Part shown: positions 39,455 through 51,400 of the stretch, piece by piece | Layout: every line of letters starts with the position of its first letter | Numbering within the stretch: the stretch's first letter is position 1 | Assembly (NCBI RefSeq): GCF_011397635.1 | Contig: NC_064775.1 | Span: 13,108,952-13,172,951, forward strand | DNA length: 64,000 bases | Source: Epinephelus fuscoguttatus | Taxonomy: Eukaryota; Chordata; Actinopteri; Perciformes; Serranidae | Reading direction: 5' to 3' | Translations under genes and position numbers: made by a program | Notes under the pieces: model-generated | Seen by the model: the letters and a program-made list of their open reading frames with translations, nothing else | Database searches by the model: none | What the model was told of the DNA's origin: nothing

Positions 39455-39832
39455 ACTAGTGGTGGAATGTAACAAAGTCAGTTTACTCAATTACTGTACT
39501 TGAATACAAACTAGAGTTACATCGACTCTACTTGAGTACTTTAATATAATGCCACTTGCTGCTTCAAAGGATATGTTGTACTTTTTACTCCACTATAATA
39601 TTTAATACCTTTAGTTACTAGAGACATCATAAATTAAGATTTTTGCATTCAAGTGGAGTTGAAACGATCTGATAATCGTCGGTCATTACTCATGCATGAT
39701 TTCATTCTTTTAATACTTAAATACATTTTCTTGATTTTAGTTACATATTTTACCAGTAACAGTATTTGTGCAGTGTGATAGTATTACTTTTACCGAAGTA
39801 CAGACTTGTGATTTCTCCTCTTCCACTGCTCA
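39455..39832. mobile_element. AGTGGTGGAA-type non-autonomous element
   Basis: Starts agtggtggaatgtaacaaag and ends ctcttccactgctc, giving weakly inverted ends. The interior has ttactcaattactgtacttg and tactttttactccactataa. The same family as fragments at 25300-27015 and 61640-61800. Non-coding. Confidence 0.6.
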
Positions 39833-40120
39833 TCGCACAACTTCACAGTGAGAACAAACAGAGAGATTAGGAAAGGTACGGACTTCAAAGTTCAAAGTTG
39901 ACCCGTGACTTCTGTTGGACTAAAAAAGCGACTAAACATAGGCTAAATGATCATAAATGAATCTGATTCACAGGTCTCCTCTGTCTCACTTCGGCCCTAG
40001 CTACACTACTGTTGCGTAATACCACCGCAGTTAACATCTAATTATATCGTATAGTTTCCTCCTCATTTATGAGTTACCTCGCTATTCGTGTTAACAAGAG
40101 ACAAAGACAAAGTTGCATAC

Positions 40121-40180
40121 CTGCTGTGTAGAGGTCCTCCTGTACTGAGAGCTGCTGTTACTACAGCTATATAGCAGGAA
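40121..40180 (-). promoter_or_regulatory. dhrs9 TATA box and short leader exon
   Basis: Minus-strand reading gives GCTATATAGC at 40166-40175, a good TATA box. About 30 bases downstream would place the start near 40143. A clean donor (CAGCAG before gtatgc) follows at 40121/40120. The resulting leader exon is only about 23 nt and joins the coding exon at 38606. Positions are inferred from motifs. Confidence 0.6.
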
Positions 40181-40599
40181 AACAAGCTGGTCCACCAATG
40201 GCAGAGCTGCAGCACCGAGCCTCTCTGAACGAGGCAACAAGCGACACCTACCGGCGGGGGACGGTAACTGCTGCTGCACTGGGTGACCCAATGGAGTCTG
40301 TCTGCAGCCGCGCAGGAGGCTTTGCGCCTGGCTGCTTCCGCAATCTGACCCGTCTCAGGACGAGGAAAGTAAATGCATATATAAATAAACGATTAATGTA
40401 TAATCTATCACTGTTAATAAGACCTGATCATCTGTGCTGTGACCCTTGTATGCAAGAGAGGCTCTAAATATCTTGGAGTGTTAAGTTTAACTAGGATGTG
40501 TGTGACAATGTCAGGGAGTCATGCCATCACTCACTGGTGTAGAAAAAAGTGAAAGAAGCAGGACTGTTATTTTGACACAAACAATAAAGATATTTACAC

Positions 40600-41039
40600 G
40601 CGGGGTGTCAAATACACAGCCCAGGAGGTGCCAGGTTTCAGTTTAACAATGCCAACTTCATGTAAAATTCTGCTTCAGAGGCTTTTCAACCCTGACCTGA
40701 ATACAGTTCTCTGATATAACAATGAATATTTACTGTGAACATGTTTAAAGACACTGAATATTGTGCAAAAGAATCTGTATCAGGAAATGTGTGGCTAAAT
40801 GCACATGTAATGACTGTAAAAATGTGAAAAAAAAATTGAGATATACTCTTGAAACTACACTTGTTTTTCTTAAGACTGTTCATGTGTTTTGTAAAAATAT
40901 GAATGTCTGTAGAATGTAGTTGCAATTCTTTACACAAAAAAAGGGGAAATATTGGAGCTGATGGTATGGGTTATTGTGTTATGGATTTAATGGTCCGGCC
41001 CATCTGAGATCAAACTGGGCTGTATGTTTGACACCCCTG
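40600..41039. mobile_element. Non-autonomous hAT-like element with perfect 8-bp duplication
   Basis: Ends GCGGGGTGTCAAA and TTTGACACCCCTG are inverted copies. ATTTACAC flanks both sides at 40592-40599 and 41040-41047. The interior of 440 bp lacks transposase. The ends match the recalled hAT terminus CAGGGGTGTCAAA apart from the first two bases at the left. Confidence 0.88.
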
Positions 41040-41047
41040 ATTTACAC

Positions 41048-42225
41048 CATAAACTAGTGCAGAAAAGGCAAAATTCGATGCAAAGAAAATCACCAGAATG
41101 CAGGTAATTAAGTGTTTGATGCTCAAAGTTGTCTGGCAGAGGACTCCCAGCCCCACAGTTTCATATTCCATATGTGCACAGGGACATAGCATCAAATTCC
41201 AGACCCTATGCATAAGCAGTCTCTGTGAGCCGCCTGTCTTTCCTCTCTTGACCCATGTCCACTGTTTCCCACAGAATTAGAGTGTATGTGTTGCTGATAA
41301 CGACCCATATCTACAGGTTTTTGTGGGAATGTGAATGCAGCGCAGGCGGAGCTCTCCATGAGGTCTGTTTTTTGCAGTGTCTCAGAGAGTGGATAACATC
41401 CGTTCAGAGGTGATCATATCAGGGAGGAGCAGCAGCTGCAGAGGCAAACTTTTGAACCCAGCACAATGGGCGGTGAAGTTCACTTTCAATGCACCTGACT
41501 TTCTGCTGCAGCGTCTCTGCCCGGAGTGCATTTTGTGCTCTGACAATGTGAGCCGATAAATAACCTTTTAAATTTTCTTTACCTTTCCTTTCTTTCTTTT
41601 CATTTTTGAAACCCTGATTTCCTTTTCTTGGGGAAAGACATGACAGTGTACATCGGTGCTTCAGCAACATTATCAGTCACTCACTCAGCTCTGTTTAGAG
41701 ATGAATCCTAGTGCAGGGGTGGACTAAACCATTTTGCTCCTTTATGGGGTGAGAGGGGCCTCAGAGAGCTTACACTATTTTTTCTATACAAAGTTCAGTA
41801 TTTCAACCGATTTATTTTGACAATCTAATTTAGTTATAGTGCTCAATTCCTGGCTTTTCAAGGGCCACCCTCCCATTGAGGCCCTGGGTAATCAGCCCCA
41901 CCACACAAAACAAAACCTACGCTGCTGTGTGGGGTCTCTCTCCCTGTGCCATTTGCAATTAAACATTTATATGGACAATGGAGACTAACAGATGGTATTT
42001 TATTAATCACTCATTATTTCCATATTTATGTATCTGCTTCCTTATTTCTTTCTTTCCCCATTTATTGAATTATCCTGTATGACAATGATGGATGGTTGGA
42101 GTGGTTGGAGTTTATTGTTCCATAAATGATCTCCCCTGAGTTACTGTTATCTTATCTGGTTCATTGTTTGCATATGCTCATTCTGAGTGATTAGTCACTT
42201 ACGCCTTGATTGGTTAGCAAATAGT
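41048..42225. other. Intergenic stretch without a recognised gene
   Basis: A 60-codon open frame at 41377-41559 has no recognisable features and no convincing splice partners. Nothing else seen. Confidence 0.45.
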
Positions 42226-42227
42226 GA

Positions 42228-42318
42228 TGAGTGAACATGCAGCTGGAGTCAGCTGTCCTCACTGAAGTCATGCTTACCTGCACAGGTATGACTGAACCCT
42301 TCTTGGTGGTGGACTTGC
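42228..42318 (-). pseudogene. Inverted fragment of atp5f1b exon 7 and intron 7
   Basis: On the minus strand, ccaccaccaagaagggttca, then cctgtgcaggtaagcatgac and agctgcatgttcactca, align with 31741-31837 of atp5f1b. The match crosses the exon 7 donor: both the end of the coding exon (T-T-K-K-G-S) and about 55 bases of the intron. Identity is about 85% by eye. Because intron sequence is included, this is a DNA-level duplication and not a processed pseudogene. Non-functional. Confidence 0.8.
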
Positions 42319-42369
42319 ACACTGAGGTGAATTTAGGTTGTTTTACTCTAACATTGACATAAACTGGGG

Positions 42370-42530
42370 CAACCTTGAGCTCACCTGGTAGAGTGTGCAG
42401 CCCATATAGGCTTGGTCCTTTTACGTTCAACTCTGACCCCGATCTTTTGCTGCATGTCGTCCCCCTTCTCTCTCCCACCATTCCTGTCAGTCGAGGCCGT
42501 CCTGTCAATAAAGGCAGGTCATCAAAGCAC
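42370..42530 (+). mobile_element. Diverged tRNA-derived SINE
   Basis: An A-box-like gctcacctggtagagtgtg and B-box-like cgttcaactctgac lead into ttttgctgcatgtcgtcccc, a CT-rich run and tcaataaaggca, the same order as in the SINEs at 14256 and 49164. No clean duplication seen. Confidence 0.65.
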
Positions 42531-42639
42531 AGAAAGCTCCAGTTTATCACAGTGTGTTACAAATACAGAGGTGGGCACCTAATGAACGTTCTTCTCTGGA
42601 GTGCAGCTCTGGCACTAGTTACCACTTTGTATTAAATCA

Positions 42640-45600
42640 CCCTCTTATATTGACAATAGGGTGGTAATACAGAACAAATAAACAGCCTAGACCTTTCATT
42701 GAGCTCCTTCATCCACAACATCCAGACAATAGAAGTCTCGCCCATCTTTTCCAGTTGACACAAGCGGTTTTCAGCAAACATTTGCAGTAATCATGTTATA
42801 TCGACATGCCACCTTTCACTAAAGTTTCAATGTTCAAGCAATCTGACATACAATGCTATCAAGTTAATGGCCAACAAGGAGTTAGCTAACAACTGACTAC
42901 TTACATAGCAGACAGGGCACAGCAACTGGGTCATGATGGAGTGTTTCTGGCCGCCTGATGAAGTTAAGTACAATATTCAATGACCTTGTAGCTTTTATTT
43001 GGTTTCCACTGAATTTGAAAAGATTATAGGTGTTTAGCTTGTTAGCTGCTGGACTTTCTGCTAGTGAAGCCAAATTAGCATTAAACAGCAGCAGTGCTAA
43101 TTAGCAGAGGGAAAACCAGCTGCTTCTTATTTAATCTCGTTAGCTGACAGACATTGTTGAGGTCTTAATTCTTTGTTTGGTGACTGCTGTGTTTCCTGTT
43201 TTGTTAAATAGATTTATATAATAATACTTTTGCAATGTTGGTTTGTTTGTGAAATTTCATATCTCCACCACCACTAATGAAGGTTGCTGTGCCTTGTTTC
43301 CTTGTACATGTGAAATAAGTGCACTATACAACAGAAACACAGGTATTTATTTATTTACAGCCAACAACACTGAGTCCATGTTCAACTGAGTGTGCCGAAG
43401 GTCATCTGAAGCTTTTAACATTTCACCACCGGGTGGCAGCAGTGTTGCTTTGTAATTCATTTCCTGTTGAACTGTTGCTGCTGCCTTCAAGTGCTCCTAT
43501 CTCCAATAATAAGGTTGCATTTACAAATTCCTGCACATGTAAATGCTTCAGTGCTGTGTTTGATATTGTGACAAAAAACAGATAATAGAAATATCCAATA
43601 TGCTTGTTATTTTCACAGTGCTGCTGAAGGAAATCAATTTATAGTAAATTGTTAATGTGGCTTTCCAACCTCAACAGTAAAAAATGCAGCCTTTGATGTT
43701 GTGTTTAACATTATTTTGGCTTGTGTGCATTCAGATTATAGTTTCAATATTTCTGATGCTAATTAACTAATTAACAGGTGTGTTTTTTAATGATATTACA
43801 GTGTGTATTTTTTTCTCTTGCAGTTGCCCTGAATACAGTTATTATTCACCTCATCCTGGACTTTTCTGATGATGACGAACACTCAGCTGAAGGATACAAC
43901 CAGGGTCCTACACAACATCACATATTAAATATTATCATCTTCCTTTGAAACTTTGCATACTTACAATCTTCCTCTTCCTGACAGCCCTTGAAGGCAGCAG
44001 TGAGTGACCGATAGTGTATTGCCCCCAGTGAGCAATCAGTTGTTTTCATGTTTAAGCGTGCAGCCCCAATCAGCCATTTTTCTGACAATATAAAGGACAA
44101 ATATTATCACTTCCACAGTATCCCGCATGTCTAAAGAGCCTCATTGATGATGAAAATTAAGAATTTTGTGTGAGCTTCAAATGATTAAAATCTGAAATAT
44201 GGGCCGTGTGGTTTTTTTTATTCTTATTTTAATGATGGAAACAAACCTTCAGCAGCACCTGAAAATGTTAATACAGCATAAATACTAGATTTAGCCTTCA
44301 ACTGACAATTATCTGCATTCTCATCATTGTTGCATTCAGGCTGAAAAAAAGATGACAGACGTATGTGCAGCATGAAGCTGGCCAGGAATTTGAGCTGGAA
44401 GAGGGCAATAACCTAAATGTCACCCTGCAGCATCTATGCACAACTCATGCTCACATGTATGTTGTGGCTTTAACAGTGACAAGCATGGGGTATTGTTAAA
44501 TGCGGAAACATAATGTAACAGTAGCAAAATATCTAAAAAATTACTAGCATTAACTTATATTAACCAACATAAGCTACTGGTCATACCTCACCAAGTGAGG
44601 CTGTAGCAGGAGACCCCTGAGTGAACTAAACTGAGCTTAAGTTTCTTTGCTTAAGAATTCAGCTTTTCATTTATAAGAAAAAGGATGTGTTATTTTTTCT
44701 TTCAAAAATAACATAGTCTCGCTTTGAGAGACGGTTAAAGGAAATGTAATTAGCTAATGAATTAACATAAAGGGCTAAAAGAGAAGATTAACCTGATTTG
44801 CAAATCCCTGTTATGACTTTTTTTTTTTTTTTAAATGGATTTATATTATTTGTTTAAAGACAGAGACTGCATCTACAACTTTTAATTAAGGGAGACAAAA
44901 ACCCAAACCACACACTAACTACTACAACACCGGCAGAACACATATGGTTAACACACAAAGAGGGGTTGATTCTTTGTTTTAGACCTGACTAGACAGATAC
45001 TCATAAAGATTTACTGAATATTGACAACTGGTGCCCAATTTGCCTGTTAAATAATACATAGGTGTAGATTTTGGGAGGACACAGGGACATGTCCCCCTCA
45101 GTATTAACAAGATGTGCATTTGTTCCCCCAAATCATAAGATTAAAGTAGCAGATTACTTTGATTTTTGACAAAACAATGACATTTCTTGCTTTCTGATGA
45201 CCAATTTGTGCTTTTTCTGCATTAATTTAAGTGTTTGATAGTCCATATTTTCAGGTGGAGGACCCCCAAACACCCCAATGACTCGAAACCAACACCTTTG
45301 GAATAATAATTATAAAGTTTGGCTCTGATACTGGCAAGAAGAATCAAAACAGTGCAGAGTCGGAGAAGCTAAACCAGGGTTCATGTCTTAGACATGTCTA
45401 TTACAGTGTTGGCTTTGGAGATTTCTTTTGTAACACAATTAAAACACTAAAGTAATCTCAACTGTAAGTGAGTGTATTGTGTCAATTGACCAGCTAAGTG
45501 ACTCCATTGTTATTAGTCCACTGAAGCTGCCACAGCCTTGTTTGTAAAGGACATCACACCAGCTTTCAAAGTAATTGAGTAATTGTTCACTAAAGCCTCT

Positions 45601-46490
45601 GGTCCTCACTTAAATCCTGTTAATCCCTGCACTAATCAGCATCTTATGAAGTCTTGGAGAAATTATTTCCACAGACCAAACACCACTTAAGCTAATTGTC
45701 AGAGTGTTGAAACAGTTTGGTTTATGCCACTTCCAGTTTATTAGTATTATCTGCCTGGCTGACAGGGAAGCTGGCGTAATAATCCAGCGGACGGTTTCAG
45801 AGGAACAATTTTTCCTTTTTTTGTGGAAGCACATCAACATGTGATTCATTAACTAAATAATTAAAGAATATTGAATCTCCTCTTTGTTCAAAGGCTTACA
45901 TAATTCTCATATAAATCCATCACCTGTGTGTACAGTACACATCAGTCACGTTCAGAAGATGCAGAAAAAGTGCAGGGCCTCCGCAGGTAAAATATTTGCC
46001 CGGTGGGTCACTGGCCTTCTTAACAGCAAAAATCAATAGGCCACTTCACCCCCTCCCAAAAAAACCCACACTCTGTCCCTGTGTGGCAGAGCACTGTTCA
46101 ATAAGAGCATGTCAATCACTGCCATGACACACAGTCTGTCATGACGAGCTGCTACTACGAGCTAGGCATAACAACTCAGTGTCTGGGTATTAGAAGCATA
46201 GGAGTGCGGCTGCTGGTGTAATTTGACTCCTTTTGTTAGAACTTATGATAAGCTTCAGTCAAGGATAAGACAGAAAACTTTATCTTAAAAAAGGGAGTGT
46301 GTAGGTAAGTCTCATTTCCATGTGGATTCCTAATAATCTCATAATCAAAGGATTTTTTATTTTCCTCAAAAGACTGCCGATAAAACAAACAAAAAAGTAC
46401 TCTCAAGTGGGGTTTACATTTTGACATGACTGTCACATACTAATTACTGTTGTTTTAGACATCTGAAATGTGCGTTCTTTTTCCCTTTTC
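42640..46490. other. 5' flank of abcb11; no other gene seen
   Basis: No recognised coding exon. 44555-44720 is a second copy of repeat family D (first copy 12870-13065). The abcb11 leader exon must lie here or further left, since the first coding exon is preceded by a pyrimidine tract and ctag acceptor at 46481-46493, but I could not place it. Confidence 0.45.
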
Positions 46491-46493
46491 TAG

Positions 46494-46538
46494 ATGAGTC
46501 AACATGCCGACTGGATCAGTGAAACTGCAAAGCATTAA
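46494..46538 (+). promoter_or_regulatory. Overlapping upstream ORF at the abcb11 start
   Basis: The first coding exon begins exactly with an ATG that is out of frame with abcb11. It opens 14 codons ending in TAA at 46538 and overlaps the main start at 46504. The main start is chosen because its frame (M-P-T-G-S then S-I-K-K) matches the conserved N-terminus and runs on through the exon junction. Confidence 0.6.
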
Positions 46539-48433
46539 AAAACTGGGACAGGAAAACCACAGCTATGAGTTTTCAGATGAAGGTAATGCGCAATGACAGT
46601 GAAGACACTTTCTTAAACAGAAATGCTTTAAAAATGATCAAATAACAAGAAGATCTGTTATTTTATTTGAATAAAACATTATGGAAAGCGTTATAGCTAC
46701 AGATGTAAATTGTAAAAAAGCTGAAAGCCTTGTCTGTTCTCGTGTTGCAGATCCAGCTGGCTCCAATATGTAAGTATTCTGGAATATTTTGTGTGTTTTG
46801 GAAATCTTGGATATTGAATTAAGATTTATAAATTACCGTTTTCAAAAGTATACTCATTATGTGTGATGTTCTCGTGAAGTCATCCTCTTCACAAGAAAAG
46901 TGGTAACTAGAAAGAGATATTATCTCGCCGGAGGTCAATGACCACACGTGCCTGCCTTCCTGTCGGCGGGTGCGTGTGTAGACAGGAGCTTATACGCTTT
47001 TGGTGATACTGAGTCAGGTGAGACCGGAGATAACATCTCTAGTTGTAGTGTGTCTTCAACAGCACTGCTACATCAGATAATAGGTAACACTTAATGATAA
47101 GAAACACATTGTTAAGTCATGCATACCTATGCACGAAACATGATATATTGCATGATAGGGCTGCAACTACTGATTATTTTCGTCATTAATTAATCAGGTG
47201 ATTATTCTTTAGATTAATCATTTTGTGAAATATGCCAACCACAGTTTCTTAGAGCCTAAGGTGATGTCTTTACAAGTCTTATTCTGTCCAACAGACAGTC
47301 AAACAGGAAAGGATATTCAGTTTACAATGTTATAAAACAGTGGATGGAAGCAAACTCTCACACTGGAGAAGATGGAAACATCATGTTTTTGTCATTTTTG
47401 CTTAGAAAATGTCTTAAAAAATTATCATAATAGTTGATTAATTCTCTGTCAATCAACAAATTGATTAATCAAATAATCATTGTATCATGAATTATTAAGA
47501 ATGATCAGGTTACTGCGTGAGTTAATGCCTAATTATGGCCCCGAAGGTTTATCACACTGAACCTTAAAGGAGCTCTATACGACATTCAGAGTATTAATAA
47601 AACAGTAAACAACTATTTGATATGTTAAAAGATATAGTGGAGTAATGGCGTCCTGAGCAGGGAATTATAGCTTATCGTAGAATTATAAATTTATAGAAAT
47701 AAACATGAAAGTTCATTAAAGTTTTGTGTAGAAGTGTATCCGTTTGGTCGCCTAAAGAAGTCTTCAGTATATTATGTATATTTTGTTTTATTTTGATTAA
47801 AAGGCTGTTTTTCTATAGCAAAAATTAGCATTAGCATTATCACAGTTAACCATAGCTGTAAACTATGATGACTTGTAAACTCGACGGCATTAAAAATGAG
47901 GGTAACATCAATGTCTCTCGAGAATAAATAAAGGTTATATAAACGCATCTTGCTAATCAAGCTAACAGGTAGCATTAGGGTTATCTCCGCTCTCTTGTCC
48001 AGCTTGGTGTCTTCTGGCTCCAAAATTCCAAGATGGTAACAGCAAAAAATGTAGTCCACCATCCAATGGGTGACATCATCCCCACAAAATCTTTCTGTCT
48101 CTTATTATTTCTAAATATAGCACTTGAAGTAGATCTGCATGTTTGATGAGGTTGATGTCCTTGCTTGATTCTTGCTCTTTTGGGGTTGTACCCACGTGCA
48201 CTTATTAAGTGTTACCCAGAGGATATGTTCAGCAGCTCACTGTATGTTCTGTCTGTTTCCATGCAGGAGCGCAACAACTTCCAAAGATGATGGGAAGTGA
48301 GTAAAAGAAAGCAACAGAGGCCCTGTATATTTTCACACATTCATCTTATACAAAAACTGATTGGTCTTCTATTCCAAACAGAGACAAGGGCAATGCAGAG
48401 CAACCAGCGATAAGGGTTGGCTTCTTTCAGCTG
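46504..48433 (+). CDS. abcb11: abcb11 exons 1-4: cytoplasmic N-terminal tail
   Basis: Exons 46504-46582, 46751-46769, 48267-48296 and 48382-48433 encode residues 1-60, ending in the conserved V-G-F-F-Q-L just before the first helix. Two are microexons of 19 and 30 nt; they were placed by splice signals and phase (1, 2, 2, 0), so they are less certain than the larger exons. Confidence 0.75.
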
Positions 48434-51400
48434 GTAAAATACTCTTTACTATGTCACTCTCTTCATCTCTGTTGAGATTCGTCCACCTAATGCAACTATT
48501 GTGCTTCTATGGCTGTCCAGTTCCGTTTTGCCACGTGCAACGAGATACTGATGATGGTGATAGGAGCTGTGTGCGCAGTGCTGCACGGCTCGGCTGCGCC
48601 CCTCATGCTGCTGGTGTTCGGCCTGCTCACCGACACCTTCATCGAATACGACATCGAGCTCAACGAGCTGCGCGATGACAGGAAAGAGTGTGTGAACAAC
48701 ACTATCCAGTGGAAGAGGAACTACACCGCAGGCCTGAACACATCGCTGAACCAGTCAGACTGGAGCGTCATGAACAATTCAACATGGGAGATGCTCATAC
48801 CACTGAAGAACAGGTCGTGTGGGTAAGTAGGCTGTAAGAAATGCATGAGGTGGCTTTTTTCAACATCACATATATTGTAAGTCGGGATTTTAAAAGTTTT
48901 AGACTGTGTTTAAGTGTATGTGGTTTCGCTGTCTTCATATATAATTCATTTACTGTAGTTGTGCTCTGGTTTAGGATTCTCGACATTGAATATGAAATGA
49001 CCAAATTTGCCCTCTATTATGTTGGAATTGGAGCAGCTGTCTTCGTGCTAGGATACTTTCAGGTTGGTCTTCAAATGTCACTGTTTTCATACAAAGCAAC
49101 TTACTGTTTCTCCGCTTGCTTATATATCAAACAATTTACAAATCTGGGAATAACAACTCTTCTGGGGCGTTGGTAGCTTAGTGGATAGTGCTGGGGCTCC
49201 ATGTATAGAGGTGATGCCTCGCTGCACCGGTCGTGAATTTGATTCCGGCTTGCAACCCTTTGCTGCATGTTGCCCCCCCCACTCTCTCTGTCTCCCCATT
49301 TCACACTGTCCTGTATATTAAAGGCAAAAAGCCCCCCAAAAAATCTTTAAAAAAAAAAAAAAATAAATAAATAAATAAAAAATAACAAGTCGTCTACAAT
49401 CGATAGATTTCGCTGTGGGTGACGTCCGCTGCCAGGCAGATTCGGCTCATCAGGAAATTGTACTTTGGCAGAGTAATGAGGATGGAGATCGGCTGGTTCG
49501 ACTGCACCTCTGTAGGGGAGCTCAACACCCGCATGTCAGAGTGAGTGGGATGCTGATGACGTGATTTCTGTCTCGAGTATTTTGGAGAATAGGTGCCTGC
49601 ATGTTACAGTGATTATATCTGTATTACAGCGATATCAACAAGGTCAACGACGCCATTGCGGATCAAGTTTCCATTTTCCTCCAGCGCTTCACCACCTTTG
49701 TGTGTGGTTTCTGCGTTGGCTTTGTGAAAGGATGGAAGTTAACGCTTGTCATTCTCTCAGCAAGTCCGCTGATAGGTGCTGCAACGGGTCTTATGGCTAT
49801 GGTGAGATCTGACTTCATTTGATTTGATTTAACTTGTGTTGACTTGATTTGTTGACTCGACTTACCTCTACTTGCTGATTATCTTCTTTTCACTTGTTTG
49901 TTGACCCCTTGACTTTCTGACGTGACTTCTCTTGACTCTTTGAATAGATTTCAACTTGTTGATTGACCTCTCTTGACCTGACTTGTTGACTTCTCTTGAC
50001 TTGTTGACTTAATTTCTTTTGACTTGTTGACTGACTTCTCTTCTCTTGACTTGACTTGTTGATTGACATTTCTTCACTTGTTTGTTGACCCCCTTGAATT
50101 GTTGATTGACTTCTCTTGACATGTTGATTTGACTTCTCTTGACTTGTTGACTAGATTTTGACTTGATTGACCTCTCTTGACCTGACTTGACTTCTCTTGA
50201 CTTGTTGACCTCATTTATTTTGACTTGTTGACTGACTTCTCGTCTCTTGACTTGCTGACTTGACTTCTCTTGACCTGTCTTCTCTTGACTTATTGACTTC
50301 TCTTCACTTGTTTATTGACCCTCTTGACTTTTTGACTTGACTTCTCTTGACTTTGACTTGACTTTTCTTGACTTGTTGACTAGATTTCAACTTGTTGATT
50401 GACCTCTCTTGACCTGACTTATTGGCTTCTCTTGATTTGTTGACTTCATTTCGTTTGACTTGCTGACCTCTCTGCTAGAACTCTCTTGACATGACTTGTT
50501 GATTGACTTCTCTTGACTTGTTTATTGACCCTCTTGACATTTTGACTTGACTTCCCTTGACTTTGTCTTGACTTCTCAACCTGTTGATCTAAATTCTCTT
50601 GACTTCTCTTGACTGGATTTACCAACTTATTGATTGACCTCTCTTGACCTGACTTGTTGACTTGACTTCTGTTGACTTGAAATTTTGACTTGACTTCTCT
50701 TGACCTGTTAACTTAATTTCTGTTGACTTGTTGACTGACTTCTCTTTTCTTGACCTTTCTTGACATGACTTGTTGAAATATTATTGACTTCTCTTCCCTT
50801 GACTTGTTATTGACTTTGACTTGTTGATGAGATGTCTCTTGACGTTGTGATTTCTTATCTCGCCTTCATCACCTTTGCTTCACTGTGTTTCTCCTCTAGT
50901 TTGTGGCTAAGCTCACAGGGTTGGAGCTGCGGGCATACGCCAAAGCTGGAGCTGTAGCTGACGAGGTCCTTTCCTCCATCAGGACTGTGGCTGCTTTTGG
51001 TGGTGAGAGAAAAGAAGTGCAAAGGTACAATTTACCAGAGGAAAGATTTACTTTTTACTCATATATATACACATATGCAGCTGAGGTGAGCTCCTCTCCT
51101 CCTCTACAGGTACGACAGAAACTTGGTCTCAGCACAGCGCTGGGGCATCAGGAAGGGTCTGATCATGGGCTTTTTCACCGGATATTTGTGGATGATCATC
51201 TTTCTGTGCTATGGTTTGGCCTTCTGGTATGGCTCAGGCCTGGTATTGGACACTGAGGAGTACTCACCAGGAACACTACTGCAGGTATCACACTCACTGG
51301 ACTCACTGACTGGAAGTTTTTACAAGCCCTTTTTCTTTAATCAGTTTTCATCAGATTAAATGAACAAAGTGCATGACAAAAACAAAACAGAAAAAAAAAA

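Noticed and set aside
41377-41559. Small protein gene or exon
   Set aside because: Sixty codons with no recognisable feature and no splice partners with matching phase.
49817-50845. TTGAC repeats as a cluster of transcription-factor (W-box) sites or a CRISPR-like array
   Set aside because: W-boxes are a plant system, units are degenerate with no constant spacers, and the array lies in a vertebrate intron. It is a minisatellite.
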